Assembly: GCA_023415205.1 (NCBI GenBank)
Contig: JAEZLR010000020.1
Location: forward strand, 13,060 to 77,059
DNA: 64,000 nucleotides
Source of the DNA: Bacillota bacterium
GTDB lineage: Bacteria > Bacillota > Clostridia > DSM-8532
Direction: 5' to 3'
Below are positions 35,273 to 44,005 of this stretch, piece by piece. The notes under the pieces were generated by a model. It ran no database searches. It saw only the letters and a list, made by a program, of their open reading frames with translations, and was not told where the DNA came from. Position 1 is the first letter of the stretch. Every line of letters begins with the position of its first letter. The position numbers were made by a program, and so were the translations under genes.

Positions 35273-36721
35273 ATGATGATGTCCATGTTTTCAAGCGTTT
35301 CTGGCTTGAAGGCTCATCAAACCCGTATGGACGTAATTGGTAACAATATTGCCAACGTCAATACCGTCGGCTTCAAAGGAAGCCGTGCCACTTTTCAGGA
35401 AATCTTTTCACAGACCCTTTCATCCGCCGGCTCACCCGATGCCCTATCAGGCCGGGGCGGTACCAACCCCATGCAGATTGGTCTGGGTATGGACGTGGGT
35501 GCCATTGATATCCAGATGGGCCGTGGCAGCGTCCAAAGAACAGAGAGCCCCACCGACCTGTCCATAGAAGGAGAGGGTTTTTTCATCGTAAGTAACGGCA
35601 ATGAAGGCTCCTACAATTTTACCCGTGCAGGTAATTTTTCCATTGATAAGCAGGGCAATTTGGTAACGTCCTCAGGTCAGAATGTGTATGGCTGGATGAA
35701 ATACTCCTATGGCGACAATGGCTATGAATTTGACACCCAGGAGCCCATCAGCGCCATCAATCTTTATGAGGATCCCTATAACATGAGCAAGCGTATTATT
35801 GCTGCAAAAGTGACGACAGAAGCCGTGCTGTCAGGGAATCTGGATTCCACCGAAGCTCCTGTCGGCGGCTATACCGGCTCGGTAAAAGGGACGGCAACTC
35901 TCAATACGCTACCCTTTGACGCCGTTGGTCCCGATGGAACAGCCACGGGGGCACCGGACGGTATCCCAGACGGGGGTGCCGGCACAACCAATTATGCTCC
36001 GCATTTTACTGTGCCCATCAATGTCTATGATGTCCTGGGTAACGAGTATAAGATTAATGTAAAGTTTTGGAAAAACTTTACTGACACCTCGGGAACTTCA
36101 CCGGAAACTTCCTGGTACTATACTGTGGATGGAGGGAATAATGCCACGGCTACCTCAGCTAGCGGCTTTATCAAGTTTGACTCTTCAGGTAAGATTATCA
36201 CGGATGAAAACACCGATTTTAATGTAAAGCCTGAGATCACCCTGATACCATCTCCGGCAACAGGAGCAGAGGAATTTACTTTTAGCATCAATCTGGAGCA
36301 GCTCTCCATGTATGCCGATGATTCTTCGGTTAAAACCACCCGTGTTGACGGATATCCACCCGGAACCCTGGTGACCTTCAGCGTCGGAGGTGACGGAATT
36401 ATCACCGGTGTTTATGATAATGGCCGCCAGCAGCCACTGGGTCAGGTAGCCCTGGCTACCTTTGAGAATCCCGCTGGTCTCCAAAAGGCAGGCTCCAATG
36501 AATTTGTCCAGACCACCAACTCCGGTGACTTTAAGATTGGTAAACAGCCCGGTAAGGATGGTGCGGGAACACTAGTGCCCGGTACCCTTGAAATGTCCAA
36601 TGTGGACCTTGCCAAGCAGTTTACCGAAATGATCGTTACTCAGAGAGGTTTTCAGGCCAACAGCCGAGTGATGACCACCTCGGATGAAATTCTACAGGAG
36701 CTTTCCAATATGAAACGATAA
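35273..36721 (+). CDS. flgE: Flagellar hook protein FlgE
   Basis: The 482-residue product has the N-terminal MDVIGNNIANVNTVGFKGSR motif, the hook-specific FFIVSNGNEGSYNFTRAGNF segment, a variable middle domain, and the C-terminal ARMIVTQRG-like stretch MIVTQRGFQANSRVMTTSDEILQEL. It polymerises into the hook. The ATG at 35273 is preferred over a TTG at 35264 because TAGGGAGG lies 9 bases upstream. Confidence 0.96.
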   Translation: MMMSMFSSVSGLKAHQTRMDVIGNNIANVNTVGFKGSRATFQEIFSQTLSSAGSPDALSGRGGTNPMQIGLGMDVGAIDIQMGRGSVQRTESPTDLSIEGEGFFIVSNGNEGSYNFTRAGNFSIDKQGNLVTSSGQNVYGWMKYSYGDNGYEFDTQEPISAINLYEDPYNMSKRIIAAKVTTEAVLSGNLDSTEAPVGGYTGSVKGTATLNTLPFDAVGPDGTATGAPDGIPDGGAGTTNYAPHFTVPINVYDVLGNEYKINVKFWKNFTDTSGTSPETSWYYTVDGGNNATATSASGFIKFDSSGKIITDENTDFNVKPEITLIPSPATGAEEFTFSINLEQLSMYADDSSVKTTRVDGYPPGTLVTFSVGGDGIITGVYDNGRQQPLGQVALATFENPAGLQKAGSNEFVQTTNSGDFKIGKQPGKDGAGTLVPGTLEMSNVDLAKQFTEMIVTQRGFQANSRVMTTSDEILQELSNMKR

Positions 36722-36838
36722 GCTTAACTAAAGTGGGGTAGGAAGCTCACCTACCCCCCTATTTTTAATTCCATGAAAAACCAGCGATGTTATCTGTGTA
36801 GCTTGTAATGTTAAGCGAAACGATAGGAGGGGATTCTT

Positions 36839-37063
36839 TTGATTACTGTCACACGGTTCAATAAGACCCAATTTGTTATTAACTCAGAATGGATAGAAAC
36901 GATTGAGGCCACACCGGATACCGTTATCACCCTCACCAACGGAAAGAAATTTGTTGTTTCGGAGACGGTTGATGATGTCATTCGCCGGGTGGTAGAATAT
37001 AAGCAGAATACCTTCTTTCTCAACAGAGTAATTAATACATCTGCGCAAAATGACGATAAATGA
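36839..37063 (+). CDS. flbD: Flagellar protein FlbD / SwrD
   Basis: The 74-residue product starts MITVTRFNKTQFVINSEWIE and continues with TPDTVITLTNGKKFVVSETVDDVI, typical of FlbD/SwrD. In Bacillus subtilis SwrD supports torque generation. The TTG at 36839 follows ATAGGAGGGG. It sits between flgE and fliL, as in Bacillus. A 117-base gap after flgE lacks a clear terminator. Confidence 0.92.
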   Translation: MITVTRFNKTQFVINSEWIETIEATPDTVITLTNGKKFVVSETVDDVIRRVVEYKQNTFFLNRVINTSAQNDDK

Positions 37064-37097
37064 CATAGAATCAATCGATAAAAAGGGAGTGTAACTT

Positions 37098-37643
37098 TTG
37101 CAGGGAAAGACTTTATACACCATCTTGCTTTCTATTATAGCAGTGCTGACACTGGCTCTAGCCGTGTTGGTGATCTTTTTGTTCACCACCTTCAACAGCG
37201 GAAAGGTAGATCCGGAGAAAAACCCTACGACGGGACGCGTGGTTCCATTGGAAGAACAAATTCAAGTGAATCTCTATGCGGTTGGTAGCGATGACAAAAC
37301 CGGAAAAGCAGGGGAGGAAGTCTTTGTCCTTAAAGAATCAAAAGAGCACCCCAACAGCTTCCTCATGACCTCTATAACCCTTGTCTATGATGGAGGGACG
37401 GAAAAGGAGAAAGTTGCGGAGGCAAGGAAGGCCCTTTTTGAAAAGACCTATTTAGGTGAACTTAAAGAGGCGACCATTGAGTATTTTGCAAGCAAAACCT
37501 ACGAGGATATAAAAGCCGACAATGCCATGCAACTGGCACGAGACTCTCTATTAGAAATCTATAGTAATATTATCAGTGAGAACCCTGATGAAAAGATTAT
37601 TTTAAAAGTTGTGTTTGAAAAATGGATTCCCCAGTCCCAGTAG
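37098..37643 (+). CDS. fliL: Flagellar basal body-associated protein FliL
   Basis: The 181-residue product has one N-terminal membrane segment (about residues 6-30) and a periplasm-facing domain typical of FliL (FLMTSITLVYDGG, LARDSLLEIYSNI, IILKVVFEKWIPQ). FliL surrounds stator units and helps their activation. The TTG at 37098 follows AAAAGGGAGTG. Neither motA nor motB is in this operon. Confidence 0.88.
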   Translation: MQGKTLYTILLSIIAVLTLALAVLVIFLFTTFNSGKVDPEKNPTTGRVVPLEEQIQVNLYAVGSDDKTGKAGEEVFVLKESKEHPNSFLMTSITLVYDGGTEKEKVAEARKALFEKTYLGELKEATIEYFASKTYEDIKADNAMQLARDSLLEIYSNIISENPDEKIILKVVFEKWIPQSQ

Positions 37644-37660
37644 CTTAAGGAGTGAGATAA

Positions 37661-38647
37661 GTGGGTGATATACTTTCCCAAAATGAAATAGATAGCCTGC
37701 TTCAACAGCTCAATACCGGAGAGCTTGATGTTAAGGAATTCAGCAAGGATACGGGTGAAAAGAAGGTTCGTAACCATGATTTTCGCCGTCCCAGTAAATT
37801 TGCAAAGGATCATATCAGGACCCTCCAGATTATTAATGAAAACTATGCCCGGCTTGTGACCAACTTCCTTTCGGGCTATTTAAGAACCCTTGTACAGGTG
37901 GATGTGCAGACGGTTCAGGCTCTGCAGTATTCAGAGTTCACCAACTCCATCGCCAACCCTGCCGTTTTGGGAATTGTTAATTTCAATCCCTTGCCGGGTT
38001 CCATCATCATAGAGATTAACCCCGCCATTGCTTACTCGCTGATCGATCGGATTCTTGGCGGCAGGGGCTTTTCCATGGATAAGGTCAGGGGATTTACCGA
38101 GATTGAAATTGCCATACTCATGCGTATCATTTCGCAGATGCTGGGTCTTATGCGGGAACCCTGGGAAAACGTCACCAAGATCAATCCCTCTCTGGACCGC
38201 ATTGAAACCAATGCCCAATTTGCCCAACTCATGTCACCCAATGAAATGGTTGCCCTGGTGACCTTTATTGCCAAGATTGGGGATGTTGAGGGCCTTTTGA
38301 ATATCTGTATCCCCCATATGGTGGTGGAGCCCGTGATGACAAAGCTGACCACGAAGCTATGGTTTTCTCTCATAGAGAAGGGATCTACCGAGGAAAGCAG
38401 GAAATCCATTGAGCTTAAAGTGGAGGATACCAAAATCCCCATATCGGCGGTATTGGGACGAACCTCCGTGTCAGTGCATGATTTTCTCATGCTACAGCAG
38501 GGGGATGTTCTTCCGCTGGACACTTATGTGGATGGTAAAATAGAAGTCATTGTGGGAAATATGCTGAAATTCTACGGAAAACCCGGCGCACGTAATAAGA
38601 AGGTCGCTGTCAAGATTACCGATATTATCCGAGAGGAGGAAGATTAA
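37661..38647 (+). CDS. fliM: Flagellar motor switch protein FliM
   Basis: The 328-residue product starts with the CheY-P-binding peptide LSQNEIDSLLQQL. The middle domain contains FAKDHIRTLQIINENYARLV and INPAIAYSLIDRILGGRG, and the C-terminal SpoA domain is recognised by VLGRTSVSVHDFLMLQQGDVLPLD. FliM links CheY-P to FliG in the C-ring. The GTG at 37661 follows TTAAGGAGTGAG. The stop overlaps the fliY start by one base. Confidence 0.97.
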   Translation: MGDILSQNEIDSLLQQLNTGELDVKEFSKDTGEKKVRNHDFRRPSKFAKDHIRTLQIINENYARLVTNFLSGYLRTLVQVDVQTVQALQYSEFTNSIANPAVLGIVNFNPLPGSIIIEINPAIAYSLIDRILGGRGFSMDKVRGFTEIEIAILMRIISQMLGLMREPWENVTKINPSLDRIETNAQFAQLMSPNEMVALVTFIAKIGDVEGLLNICIPHMVVEPVMTKLTTKLWFSLIEKGSTEESRKSIELKVEDTKIPISAVLGRTSVSVHDFLMLQQGDVLPLDTYVDGKIEVIVGNMLKFYGKPGARNKKVAVKITDIIREEED

Positions 38648-39858
38648 TGGGCGACATGCTTTCTCAGGCTGAAATAGATGCCCTCTTGAATGGGGCAAGT
38701 GTTGAAGATGACTCCAAACCGGCTGCTGTGGAAGCAGTTCCGGCACCCAGGACTCAGCTATTAAATTCCGATGAGACAGATGCCTTGGGCGAAATCGGAA
38801 ATATTAGCATGGGCACCTCGGCCACAACCCTCTATGCCCTCTTGGGACAGAGAGTAAACATCACTACCCCGAGAGTGGATGAAACCACATGGGATGAGAT
38901 ATCAAAACTGTTTGTCAAGCCCTATGTTGCTGTAAAGGTACGCTATACCGAGGGCCTAAAGGGAATGAATCTTCTGATTATGAAGGAAGAGGATGTGAAA
39001 ATCATCACCGACCTCATGATGGGCGGCGATGGTTATGGTAATATTCAAGGGGAGCTTAACGAGCTGCATCTGAGTGCCATTAGCGAGGCCATGAATCAAA
39101 TGGTGGGTTCTTCCTCCACATCTTTATCCTCAATGTTTGAAAAACGTGTGGATATCTCGCCGCCTGAGTCCACCCTGATAGATTCAGGCTCGGATATTGA
39201 ACGCATTAGAATCGATAAAGATTCCAGTATTGTGGTCATACGGTTCAAGCTGACGGTGGGGGATCTCATTGACAGTGAGATCATGCAGATTCTACCCATA
39301 TCCTTTGCAAAGGAACTGGTACATAACCTGCTCAACCATAATGAGCCCACCGCACCTATTATGGCACCTCCACCCAGGACAGAAGCCGCACCGCCGCAAG
39401 TTGCGTATACTCCGCCCCAGGAGCAGCCCATGCCCCAGCAGCCTCAGTATCCGGTGCCACCCATGCCACAGAATCCTTACGGGCAGTATGGATACCCTCC
39501 TCCTCAATATGCCATGCCACCCCAGCAGCAGCCCGCCTTTCATCAAAATCCGGTCAACGTTCAGCCGATTCAGTTTCAGTCCTTTGATGACAGCCTGTAC
39601 GATATAGACCGAAATAATATCGGGCTACTGATGGATGTTCCCCTCCAGATTGCCGTTGAACTGGGAAGAGCTACAAAAAAAATACGTGAAATTCTGGAGT
39701 TTGGACAGGGATCAATTATTGAGTTGGACAAGCTTGCCGGAGAACCGGTGGATATTCTTGTAAATGGCAAAACCATTGCAAAAGGCGAGGTTGTGGTTAT
39801 TGATGAGAGCTTTGGTGTGAGAATCACCGATATCATTCATCCCTCAAAAAGACTATAA
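38647..39858 (+). CDS. fliY: Flagellar motor switch phosphatase FliY (CheC-like plus FliN)
   Basis: The 403-residue product is a fusion of three parts. A CheY-binding N-terminal peptide reads MLSQAEIDALLNG. A CheC-type phosphatase domain (about residues 35-215) carries the motif ALGEIGNISMGTSATTL, where Glu and Asn are the catalytic pair, with a second half at AISEAMNQMVGSSSTSL. A FliN/SpoA domain (about 325-400) has MDVPLQIAVELGRATKKI. A Pro/Gln/Tyr-rich linker of about 90 residues joins the last two. FliY dephosphorylates CheY-P at the switch and completes the C-ring. Confidence 0.95.
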   Translation: MGDMLSQAEIDALLNGASVEDDSKPAAVEAVPAPRTQLLNSDETDALGEIGNISMGTSATTLYALLGQRVNITTPRVDETTWDEISKLFVKPYVAVKVRYTEGLKGMNLLIMKEEDVKIITDLMMGGDGYGNIQGELNELHLSAISEAMNQMVGSSSTSLSSMFEKRVDISPPESTLIDSGSDIERIRIDKDSSIVVIRFKLTVGDLIDSEIMQILPISFAKELVHNLLNHNEPTAPIMAPPPRTEAAPPQVAYTPPQEQPMPQQPQYPVPPMPQNPYGQYGYPPPQYAMPPQQQPAFHQNPVNVQPIQFQSFDDSLYDIDRNNIGLLMDVPLQIAVELGRATKKIREILEFGQGSIIELDKLAGEPVDILVNGKTIAKGEVVVIDESFGVRITDIIHPSKRL

Positions 39859-39973
39859 CCTGCATATTTAGACTTTCAATTTGTCGGAATATCGAATATA
39901 ATGGATTGAGAAAAGACTCAGGGTGGTAAAGTTTAATTGTTGCTGAAATTTTTTTTGGGAGAGGATTTGACCT

Positions 39974-40333
39974 ATGGCAAGTATACTGATCGTTGATGAT
40001 GCTGCTTTCATGCGTATGATGATCAAAGATATCCTTTCAAAGAACGGGTATACCGTTGTTGGCGAAGCTGAGAATGGTCTCAAGGCAGTTGAGAAATATA
40101 AAGATTTAAACCCAGATCTTGTCATTATGGATATAACCATGCCCGAAATGGATGGTATTCAGGCAGTTAAGCAGATTAAATCGCTTAATAGTTCCGCGAA
40201 AATTATTATGTGCTCGGCTATGGGCCAGCAGGCAATGGTCATTGAGTCTATTCAAGCCGGAGCCCGGGACTTTATAGTAAAGCCTTTCCAGGCTGAAAGA
40301 GTCATTGAGGCGGTTAAGAAGGTTGTTGGCTAG
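39974..40333 (+). CDS. cheY: Chemotaxis response regulator CheY
   Basis: The 119-residue single receiver domain shows the acidic pocket LIVDDAAFMR, the phosphorylation site Asp53 in VIMDITMPEMDG, Ser/Thr at CSAMG and Lys in IVKPFQ. CheY-P binds FliM and FliY. A weak promoter-like pair, TTTCAA (39874-39879) and TATAAT (39897-39902) with 17-base spacing, lies in the 115-base gap before the gene and might give extra CheY. Confidence 0.96.
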   Translation: MASILIVDDAAFMRMMIKDILSKNGYTVVGEAENGLKAVEKYKDLNPDLVIMDITMPEMDGIQAVKQIKSLNSSAKIIMCSAMGQQAMVIESIQAGARDFIVKPFQAERVIEAVKKVVG

Positions 40334-40363
40334 TTCAACCTTTTAACGAGAAGGGAACCTGTC

Positions 40364-40813
40364 ATGTTTGTGGAAGTAATTGGACTTTTAGCTGTGTTTG
40401 CACTGGTGCTGCTGCTGAGTTATTTTACAACCAAATTCATTGGGAAAAAGTACTCGGGTGGAAACAGAAATAGAACCATGAAAGTCATTGAAACCCTACC
40501 GCTTGGACTGGATCGTTCCCTTTACCTTATTCTTGTGGGTAAGAAATGCTTTTTGTTTTATTCCAGTAAAAAGGGCTTGGAGCTTGTCTCTGAGATTGAA
40601 ATGGAGGGGCTTCCTACGGGGGCTTCTTTGGAAGAGAACCCATCCACCAATGTTTTTGACTTTAGGAAGATCTTCGAGACCTATTCTGGGCTGAGTTCAA
40701 GAAAAACTGAGGAACAAAGCTCCGGCGAGTCCCAAGAAGGAGTTGAAACCAAAAACTCAGGAATTCTGGGAAGCATCCGGCGCCTGCGGAAGATAAACGG
40801 TAACAGAGAATGA
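40364..40813 (+). CDS. fliO: Flagellar biosynthetic protein FliO (FliZ)
   Basis: The 149-residue product has an N-terminal membrane segment (about residues 4-22) followed by the FliO domain, RTMKVIETLPLGLDRSLYLILVGKKCFLF. The C-terminal half is polar and not conserved. FliO helps assemble the FliP ring of the export gate. The gene lies directly before fliP. Confidence 0.9.
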   Translation: MFVEVIGLLAVFALVLLLSYFTTKFIGKKYSGGNRNRTMKVIETLPLGLDRSLYLILVGKKCFLFYSSKKGLELVSEIEMEGLPTGASLEENPSTNVFDFRKIFETYSGLSSRKTEEQSSGESQEGVETKNSGILGSIRRLRKINGNRE

Positions 40814-40839
40814 ACTAAAGGAAATAAAACGGTGGTACC

Positions 40840-41607
40840 ATGCGAAAGAAAAAAATTTTATTCTGTGTAATATTATCTCTGCTGATTTTTGTATCCTTAA
40901 GCTCGGTGGTCTTTGCGGCACCGGGCATTTCCATTTCTGACAATGGAATTACTATTCAGTCCACCGAGGACCCACAGGAAATCAGTTCTAGCATTAAGCT
41001 ACTCTTACTCCTAACGGTATTATCGGTATTACCCTCCATCATCATAATGATGACTTCCTTCACACGTATCATCATCGTTCTTTCCTTTCTCCGTAATTCC
41101 ATGGGAACCTCACAGATACCGCCCAATCAGGTTGTCATCGGGCTGGCTTTATTTCTGACCTTTTTTATCATGACCCCGGTGATTGCAGAGGTTAATCAAA
41201 CGGCACTACAGCCCTTTACCGAAAACAAGATAACCATTGAACAGGCCATGGACAATGCTGGGGACAGTGTGAAAAACTTTATGCTCAAATATATCCGTGA
41301 CAAGGATTTGGCGCTTTTCGCCAGCATTGCCAACGTGGAGCCTACCGAAAATCTCACGGATCTGCCTTTGACTGTGGTGGTTCCAGCTTATATGATCAGT
41401 GAGCTGAACACGGCCTTCCGAATGGGATTTATGCTCTATATCCCGTTCATCGTCATTGATATGGTTGTGGCAAGCACTTTAATGGCCATGGGCATGATGA
41501 TGCTTCCCCCGGCCATGATTTCCATGCCCTTTAAAATACTACTTTTCCTTTTGGTTGATGGGTGGAACCTTTTGACTGAGTCAATCATTAAGTCTTTTGT
41601 ACGTTAG
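40840..41607 (+). CDS. fliP: Flagellar export gate protein FliP
   Basis: The 255-residue product has a signal peptide (about residues 1-27, ending VFAAP) and four membrane segments. The family signatures are MMTSFTRIIIVLSFLRNSMGTSQIPPNQVVIGLALFLTFF and FRMGFMLYIPFIVIDMVVAS near the C-terminus. FliP forms the core pore of the flagellar type III export gate with FliQ and FliR. Confidence 0.97.
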   Translation: MRKKKILFCVILSLLIFVSLSSVVFAAPGISISDNGITIQSTEDPQEISSSIKLLLLLTVLSVLPSIIIMMTSFTRIIIVLSFLRNSMGTSQIPPNQVVIGLALFLTFFIMTPVIAEVNQTALQPFTENKITIEQAMDNAGDSVKNFMLKYIRDKDLALFASIANVEPTENLTDLPLTVVVPAYMISELNTAFRMGFMLYIPFIVIDMVVASTLMAMGMMMLPPAMISMPFKILLFLLVDGWNLLTESIIKSFVR

Positions 41608-41631
41608 CATGCCGAAGAAAGGGTGGAATTC

Positions 41632-41901
41632 TTGGAACAGTTTTTGTTGGATATTGCCAGAGATGCTATGATGACGACCCTGAAGGTGGGTGCACCCGTT
41701 ATGATCATCGGCCTTGTTGTGGGTCTTGTCGTCAGTATTTTTCAGGCGACCACACAAATTCAAGAACAGTCCCTCCACTTTGTACCCAAAATAGTTGCCA
41801 TGCTCATTGCACTGCTTCTCCTTGGTTCGTGGATGCTTACCGTTATGAAGGAATTCACCCTTAGGATGTTTAGCGATATGCTTAAGTTTATAGGAATGTA
41901 G
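41632..41901 (+). CDS. fliQ: Flagellar export gate protein FliQ
   Basis: The 89-residue product has two membrane helices. Its motifs are ARDAMMTTLKVGAPVMIIGLVVGLVVSIFQATTQIQEQSL and a C-terminal FVPKIVAMLIALLLLGSWML. The TTG at 41632 is chosen because it gives the family's usual 89 residues and leaves AAAGGGTGG at proper distance. A GTG at 41623 is possible but sits inside that ribosome binding site. Confidence 0.93.
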   Translation: MEQFLLDIARDAMMTTLKVGAPVMIIGLVVGLVVSIFQATTQIQEQSLHFVPKIVAMLIALLLLGSWMLTVMKEFTLRMFSDMLKFIGM

Positions 41902-41927
41902 GCATTCTTCATGAATGAGGAAAAAAC

Positions 41928-42728
41928 ATGACAACCCTGCCCTTGGATTCAGTTTTTAATTTGTGGACAATTTTTCTGCTTGTATTGGTTCGTATTACAG
42001 GCATGTTTTTTCTGTCCCCAATTTTTGGACGACGTAATCTCCCCAACTATTACAAGGTTGGCTTTTGTTTCATGTTCTCCCTGATAGTAGCCCAATCAGT
42101 TCCTGTTATCGACCTTTCAGCCTATACCTCCCTTGCCTCCTATGCGGTTCTTATTGGCAAGGAATTATTGATCGGTCTCATGTTGGGTTACATCTCCTAC
42201 ATGGTATTTACCAGTATTTATATTGCGGGGCAAATGATTGATATGCGTATCGGCTTCGGCATGGTCTCGGTGTTTGACCCCATAACGAATATTCAAATTC
42301 CTATCTCTGCGGACTTTTATGTTGTTTTTGCCACGCTCATGATGCTGGTGACGGACTCCCATCATCTTTTGATACAAGCTATGGTAGAGAGTTTTACCCT
42401 ATTGCCCTTGGGTCAGGCTGAGTTCTCCGGAGTCCTACTTAAGCAAGTGGTAGAGCTTTTCACCCAAGTATTTGTCATCGGTTTTAAGATTGCTGCACCT
42501 GTCACCGCGGTCATTCTCATTACCGACCTGGCCCTGGGTATTGTCTCTAAAAGTATGCCCCAGCTTAATGTTTTCCAGTTGGGTATGCCCATTAAAATTA
42601 TCATTGGACTGGCTGTGATTATGATTACCCTGGGGACCTTTCGGGGGGTTGTCCATGTGATTATGCAGGGTACCTATGAGGAAATCTACAAATTCTTTAT
42701 TCAGGCAAGGCCGGGCGGGGGGAGCTGA
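41928..42728 (+). CDS. fliR: Flagellar export gate protein FliR
   Basis: The 266-residue membrane protein shows the FliR features FLLVLVRITGMFFLSPIFGRRNLPNYYKVGF, GKELLIGLMLGYISYMVF, GQMIDMRIGFGMVSVFDP and a C-terminal GMPIKIIIGLAVIMITLG. FliR completes the export gate with FliP and FliQ. The stop codon lies 1 base before the flhB ATG. Confidence 0.96.
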   Translation: MTTLPLDSVFNLWTIFLLVLVRITGMFFLSPIFGRRNLPNYYKVGFCFMFSLIVAQSVPVIDLSAYTSLASYAVLIGKELLIGLMLGYISYMVFTSIYIAGQMIDMRIGFGMVSVFDPITNIQIPISADFYVVFATLMMLVTDSHHLLIQAMVESFTLLPLGQAEFSGVLLKQVVELFTQVFVIGFKIAAPVTAVILITDLALGIVSKSMPQLNVFQLGMPIKIIIGLAVIMITLGTFRGVVHVIMQGTYEEIYKFFIQARPGGGS

Positions 42729-42729
42729 T

Positions 42730-43863
42730 ATGATTCATAACATCCCTTCCTCTCATAGGGGCTTAAGCGCCATCAATCTTCAGCTTTTTGCAGAAAATTC
42801 AGACAAAACCGAAAAGGCAACCCCTAAAAAGCGTCAGGATCTTCGCAAGAAAGGCCAGGTCATGCAGAGCCGCGAACTGCCGGCCAACCTAATTCTGCTG
42901 ATCCTGTTCATTTCCATGAGGATTCTTGGAAACTTCCTTTACCAGGAATCCTGGGCGGTATTTCATATGTTTTTTACCGAGACCTCCACTTTTTCTCTGG
43001 AGGATCCCTCGGAGATAATGCGTCTGGCCACCTTTGTGATTCTGCAAATCGCCAAAATGACTGCGCCCTTCTTTCTTATCGCCATACTGGTGGGGGTATT
43101 GGGCACTTACGTTCAGATTGGTTTTTTATTTACCTTCGAGCCGCTTAAGCCCAAGTTCTCCAATATCAATCCCCTTAAAGGTTTAAAAAAGTTATTTTCA
43201 ACCCGTTCCCTGTTTGAATTGGCCAAATCACTGGCCAAGGTGGTTGTTGTAGCATGGGTGGCCTGGTCCTCCATACAGGGTGAGTTCACCAATATGATGA
43301 AGCTGATGGATCTGGAACTGGGACCGCTGGCTCTTTACATTATCAATGCGGCTCTGGATATCGCCATAAAAATATGCTTTGCGCTCCTGGCTATTACGGT
43401 CGTGGACTTTTTTTTCCAGTGGCGCAGGCATGAGAAAGATATCCGTATGAGCAAGCAGGAGATCAAGGAAGAATATAAGCAAATGGAAGGGAACCCTGAA
43501 ATAAAGTCTAAAATTAAACAGAAGCAGCGGGAAGTTTCCATGCGGCGTATGCTTAAGGATGTTCCCAAGGCCGATGTGGTCATTACCAACCCCACCCACT
43601 TTGCCGTAGCTATCAAATATGACCCCCAGAAAATGCCGGCCCCCTATGTCCTGGCCAAAGGAGTTGACTTTATGGCCCAGCGTATCAAGGATGTGGCTAG
43701 GGAGAATAAAATCCATCTGATGGAGAACAAGCCACTGGCTCAGGCGCTGTATCAATCGGTGGACATTGGCCAGGCTGTGCCACCCGATCTTTACAAGGCC
43801 GTTGCCGAAGTTCTGGCCTTTGTCTATAGTCTGGAAGGCAAAAAACCGGCGGTCAAGCCATGA
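42730..43863 (+). CDS. flhB: Flagellar export substrate-switch protein FlhB
   Basis: The 377-residue product starts at the ATG at 42730 with GGGCGGGGGGAG upstream; a longer frame overlapping fliR lacks support. It has a hydrophilic start (SDKTEKATPKKRQDLRKKGQV), four membrane segments (about residues 55-235) and a cytoplasmic domain with the self-cleavage motif NPTH within DVVITNPTHFAVAIKYD. FlhB switches export from rod/hook to filament substrates in concert with FliK. Confidence 0.97.
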   Translation: MIHNIPSSHRGLSAINLQLFAENSDKTEKATPKKRQDLRKKGQVMQSRELPANLILLILFISMRILGNFLYQESWAVFHMFFTETSTFSLEDPSEIMRLATFVILQIAKMTAPFFLIAILVGVLGTYVQIGFLFTFEPLKPKFSNINPLKGLKKLFSTRSLFELAKSLAKVVVVAWVAWSSIQGEFTNMMKLMDLELGPLALYIINAALDIAIKICFALLAITVVDFFFQWRRHEKDIRMSKQEIKEEYKQMEGNPEIKSKIKQKQREVSMRRMLKDVPKADVVITNPTHFAVAIKYDPQKMPAPYVLAKGVDFMAQRIKDVARENKIHLMENKPLAQALYQSVDIGQAVPPDLYKAVAEVLAFVYSLEGKKPAVKP

Positions 43864-43904
43864 TAACCCTCCACACTTGCCTATTGTGTTAAAAGTTGCT
43901 TTAT

Positions 43905-43942
43905 TATAGAATATTAGCATGGACAAGCTCTATGCTTTTTCG
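43905..43942 (+). other. Hairpin with T run in the flhB-flhA gap
   Basis: AGCAT (near 43916) can pair with ATGCT (near 43936), followed by TTTTT. The stem is short and interrupted. It could weakly reduce read-through into flhA or be chance. The gap of 142 bases is the longest between export-gate genes in the operon. Confidence 0.3.
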
Positions 43943-44005
43943 ACACGCTATTTTGACAGAATCCTTACGAAAGAAAATGCTGACCAAGGTACCGGGGGAG
44001 TTTAA

